DNA from: Bacteroidales bacterium
GTDB taxonomy: Bacteria > Bacteroidota > Bacteroidia > Bacteroidales > UBA932
NCBI GenBank assembly: GCA_017461285.1
Contig: JAFTYS010000068.1
Coordinates: 1-22,639, forward strand
Direction of reading: 5' to 3'
DNA length: 22,639 nt
The notes under the pieces are model-generated. The model worked only from the letters and a program-made list of their open reading frames with translations, did no database searches and was not told where the DNA came from. Below are positions 22,027-22,639 of this stretch, piece by piece. The translations under genes and the position numbers were made by a program. Every line of letters starts with the position of its first letter. The stretch's first letter is position 1.

Positions 22027-22639
22027 TTAGTCCTGAAGCTTTGCGCAGAGGAATTCGCGGTTCAGGCGAGCGATGTGAGTAACTGTGATGTGCTTAGGGC
22101 ACTCCATCTCACAAGCCTTGGTGTTGGTACAAGCACCAAAACCGAGCTCGTCCATCTTTGCAACCATAGCCTTTGCACGCTTTGCACCCTCTACCTTACC
22201 CTGTGGGAGAAGAGCGAGTGAACTTACGCGAGCTGCAACGAAGAGCATTGCCGAACCGTTCTTGCAGGTAGCTGCACAAGCACCGCAACCGATGCAGGCA
22301 GCACCGTCCATAGACTCTTCAGCTTTCTCGTTAGGAATAGGAATAGCGTTTCCATCTGGAACTCCACCTGTACCTACCGATACATATCCGCCTGCCTGGA
22401 GGATCTTGTCGTATGCCTGACGGTCAACAACGAGGTCCTTGATTACAGGGAATCCTTTTGCTCTCCAAGGCTCAATAGTGATTGTATCACCATCCTTGAA
22501 CTTACGCATATGAAGCTGGCAGGTAGTAACCTCATCGTCTGGTCCGTGTGCACGGCCGTTGATGTAAAGTGAGCAGGCACCGCAGATACCCTCGCGGCAG
22601 TCGTGGTCAAACGATACAGGACCGCTGCTCTTGCATCCC
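22027..22639 (-). CDS. sdhB: Succinate dehydrogenase / fumarate reductase iron-sulfur subunit, N-terminus off window
   Basis: This subunit passes electrons between the flavoprotein SdhA/FrdA and quinone through three Fe-S clusters. The frame stays open to the right edge, giving about 204 residues of the usual 240-255. The plant-type [2Fe-2S] motif [17 protein letters not shown] with a fourth Cys in [11 protein letters not shown] lies just upstream of an internal Met at 22509. [18 protein letters not shown] and [15 protein letters not shown] hold the Cys for the [4Fe-4S] and [3Fe-4S] clusters. The flavoprotein and membrane subunits would lie beyond the right edge. Whether it runs as succinate dehydrogenase or fumarate reductase cannot be decided; fumarate reduction is common in anaerobic Bacteroidales. 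Confidence 0.95.
   Translation of the reverse strand, partial: GCKSSGPVSFDHDCREGICGACSLYINGRAHGPDDEVTTCQLHMRKFKDGDTITIEPWRAKGFPVIKDLVVDRQAYDKILQAGGYVSVGTGGVPDGNAIPIPNEKAEESMDGAACIGCGACAATCKNGSAMLFVAARVSSLALLPQGKVEGAKRAKAMVAKMDELGFGACTNTKACEMECPKHITVTHIARLNREFLCAKLQD

Noticed and set aside
1..22639. tRNA/rRNA genes, CRISPR arrays, insertion sequences, prophage or integrase genes
   Set aside because: No cloverleaf, rRNA core motif, regularly spaced repeat, transposase or integrase motif was found; nearly all sequence is accounted for by named genes.

Overview
The window looks like a chromosomal segment of a Bacteroidales-type bacterium (phylum Bacteroidota). It is almost entirely housekeeping genes, densely packed in short operons on both strands. 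The assignment rests on several signs. Most promoter regions carry TAnnTTTG boxes, the Bacteroidota -7 element, sometimes with TTTG about 19-20 nt upstream. Starts generally lack Shine-Dalgarno sequences. The gene content also fits: YfhO-family membrane protein, TonB with a short acidic linker, single-chain glycyl-tRNA synthetase, SufE/SufS/SufT and a respiratory iron-sulfur subunit. Genus cannot be decided from the sequence alone. No rRNA, tRNA, CRISPR array, insertion sequence or prophage was seen.

Layout. 1-1125 (minus): an ATP-binding protein of the AAA/STAND-like type, cut by the left edge, with its own promoter and an operator-like palindrome. 1205-3862 (minus): mutS, divergent from a two-gene envelope operon (glycosyltransferase 3934-5271, YfhO-family protein 5301-7958). 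7955-9295 (minus): a sodium-coupled NSS transporter whose stop codon overlaps that of yfhO. 9391-11771 (minus): a tight galM-thyA-folA operon, thyA and folA forming the dTMP/tetrahydrofolate cycle. 11952-12350 (plus): a GtrA-family protein. It is followed by a large palindromic element (about 12371-12512) and a strong terminator. 12583-16612 (minus): a five-gene run transcribed sufS-sufE-sufT-folK-glyS (sulfur mobilisation, Fe-S assembly, folate, glycyl-tRNA). 16722-17309 (plus): ruvA. 17347-19872 (minus): ybeY-mnmG (RNA maturation and tRNA wobble modification). 19979-20668 (plus): tonB, then hflX (20770-21960). 22027 to the right edge (minus): the 3' part of sdhB/frdB.

No new multi-gene system is evident. 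The most notable signals are non-genic or sub-genic: (i) a perfect parS-type 16-mer palindrome inside mnmG, lying in an extra segment of about 80 residues that ordinary MnmG lacks, with related imperfect sites in the ruvA/mnmG terminator and in sufS; (ii) a compact 140-bp multi-hairpin palindrome between gtrA and glyS resembling a REP/MITE-type element; (iii) overlapping divergent promoters (mutS/glycosyltransferase and ybeY/tonB), one of which predicts a leaderless or nearly leaderless mRNA; (iv) an operator-like palindrome over the -33 region of the ATPase gene.
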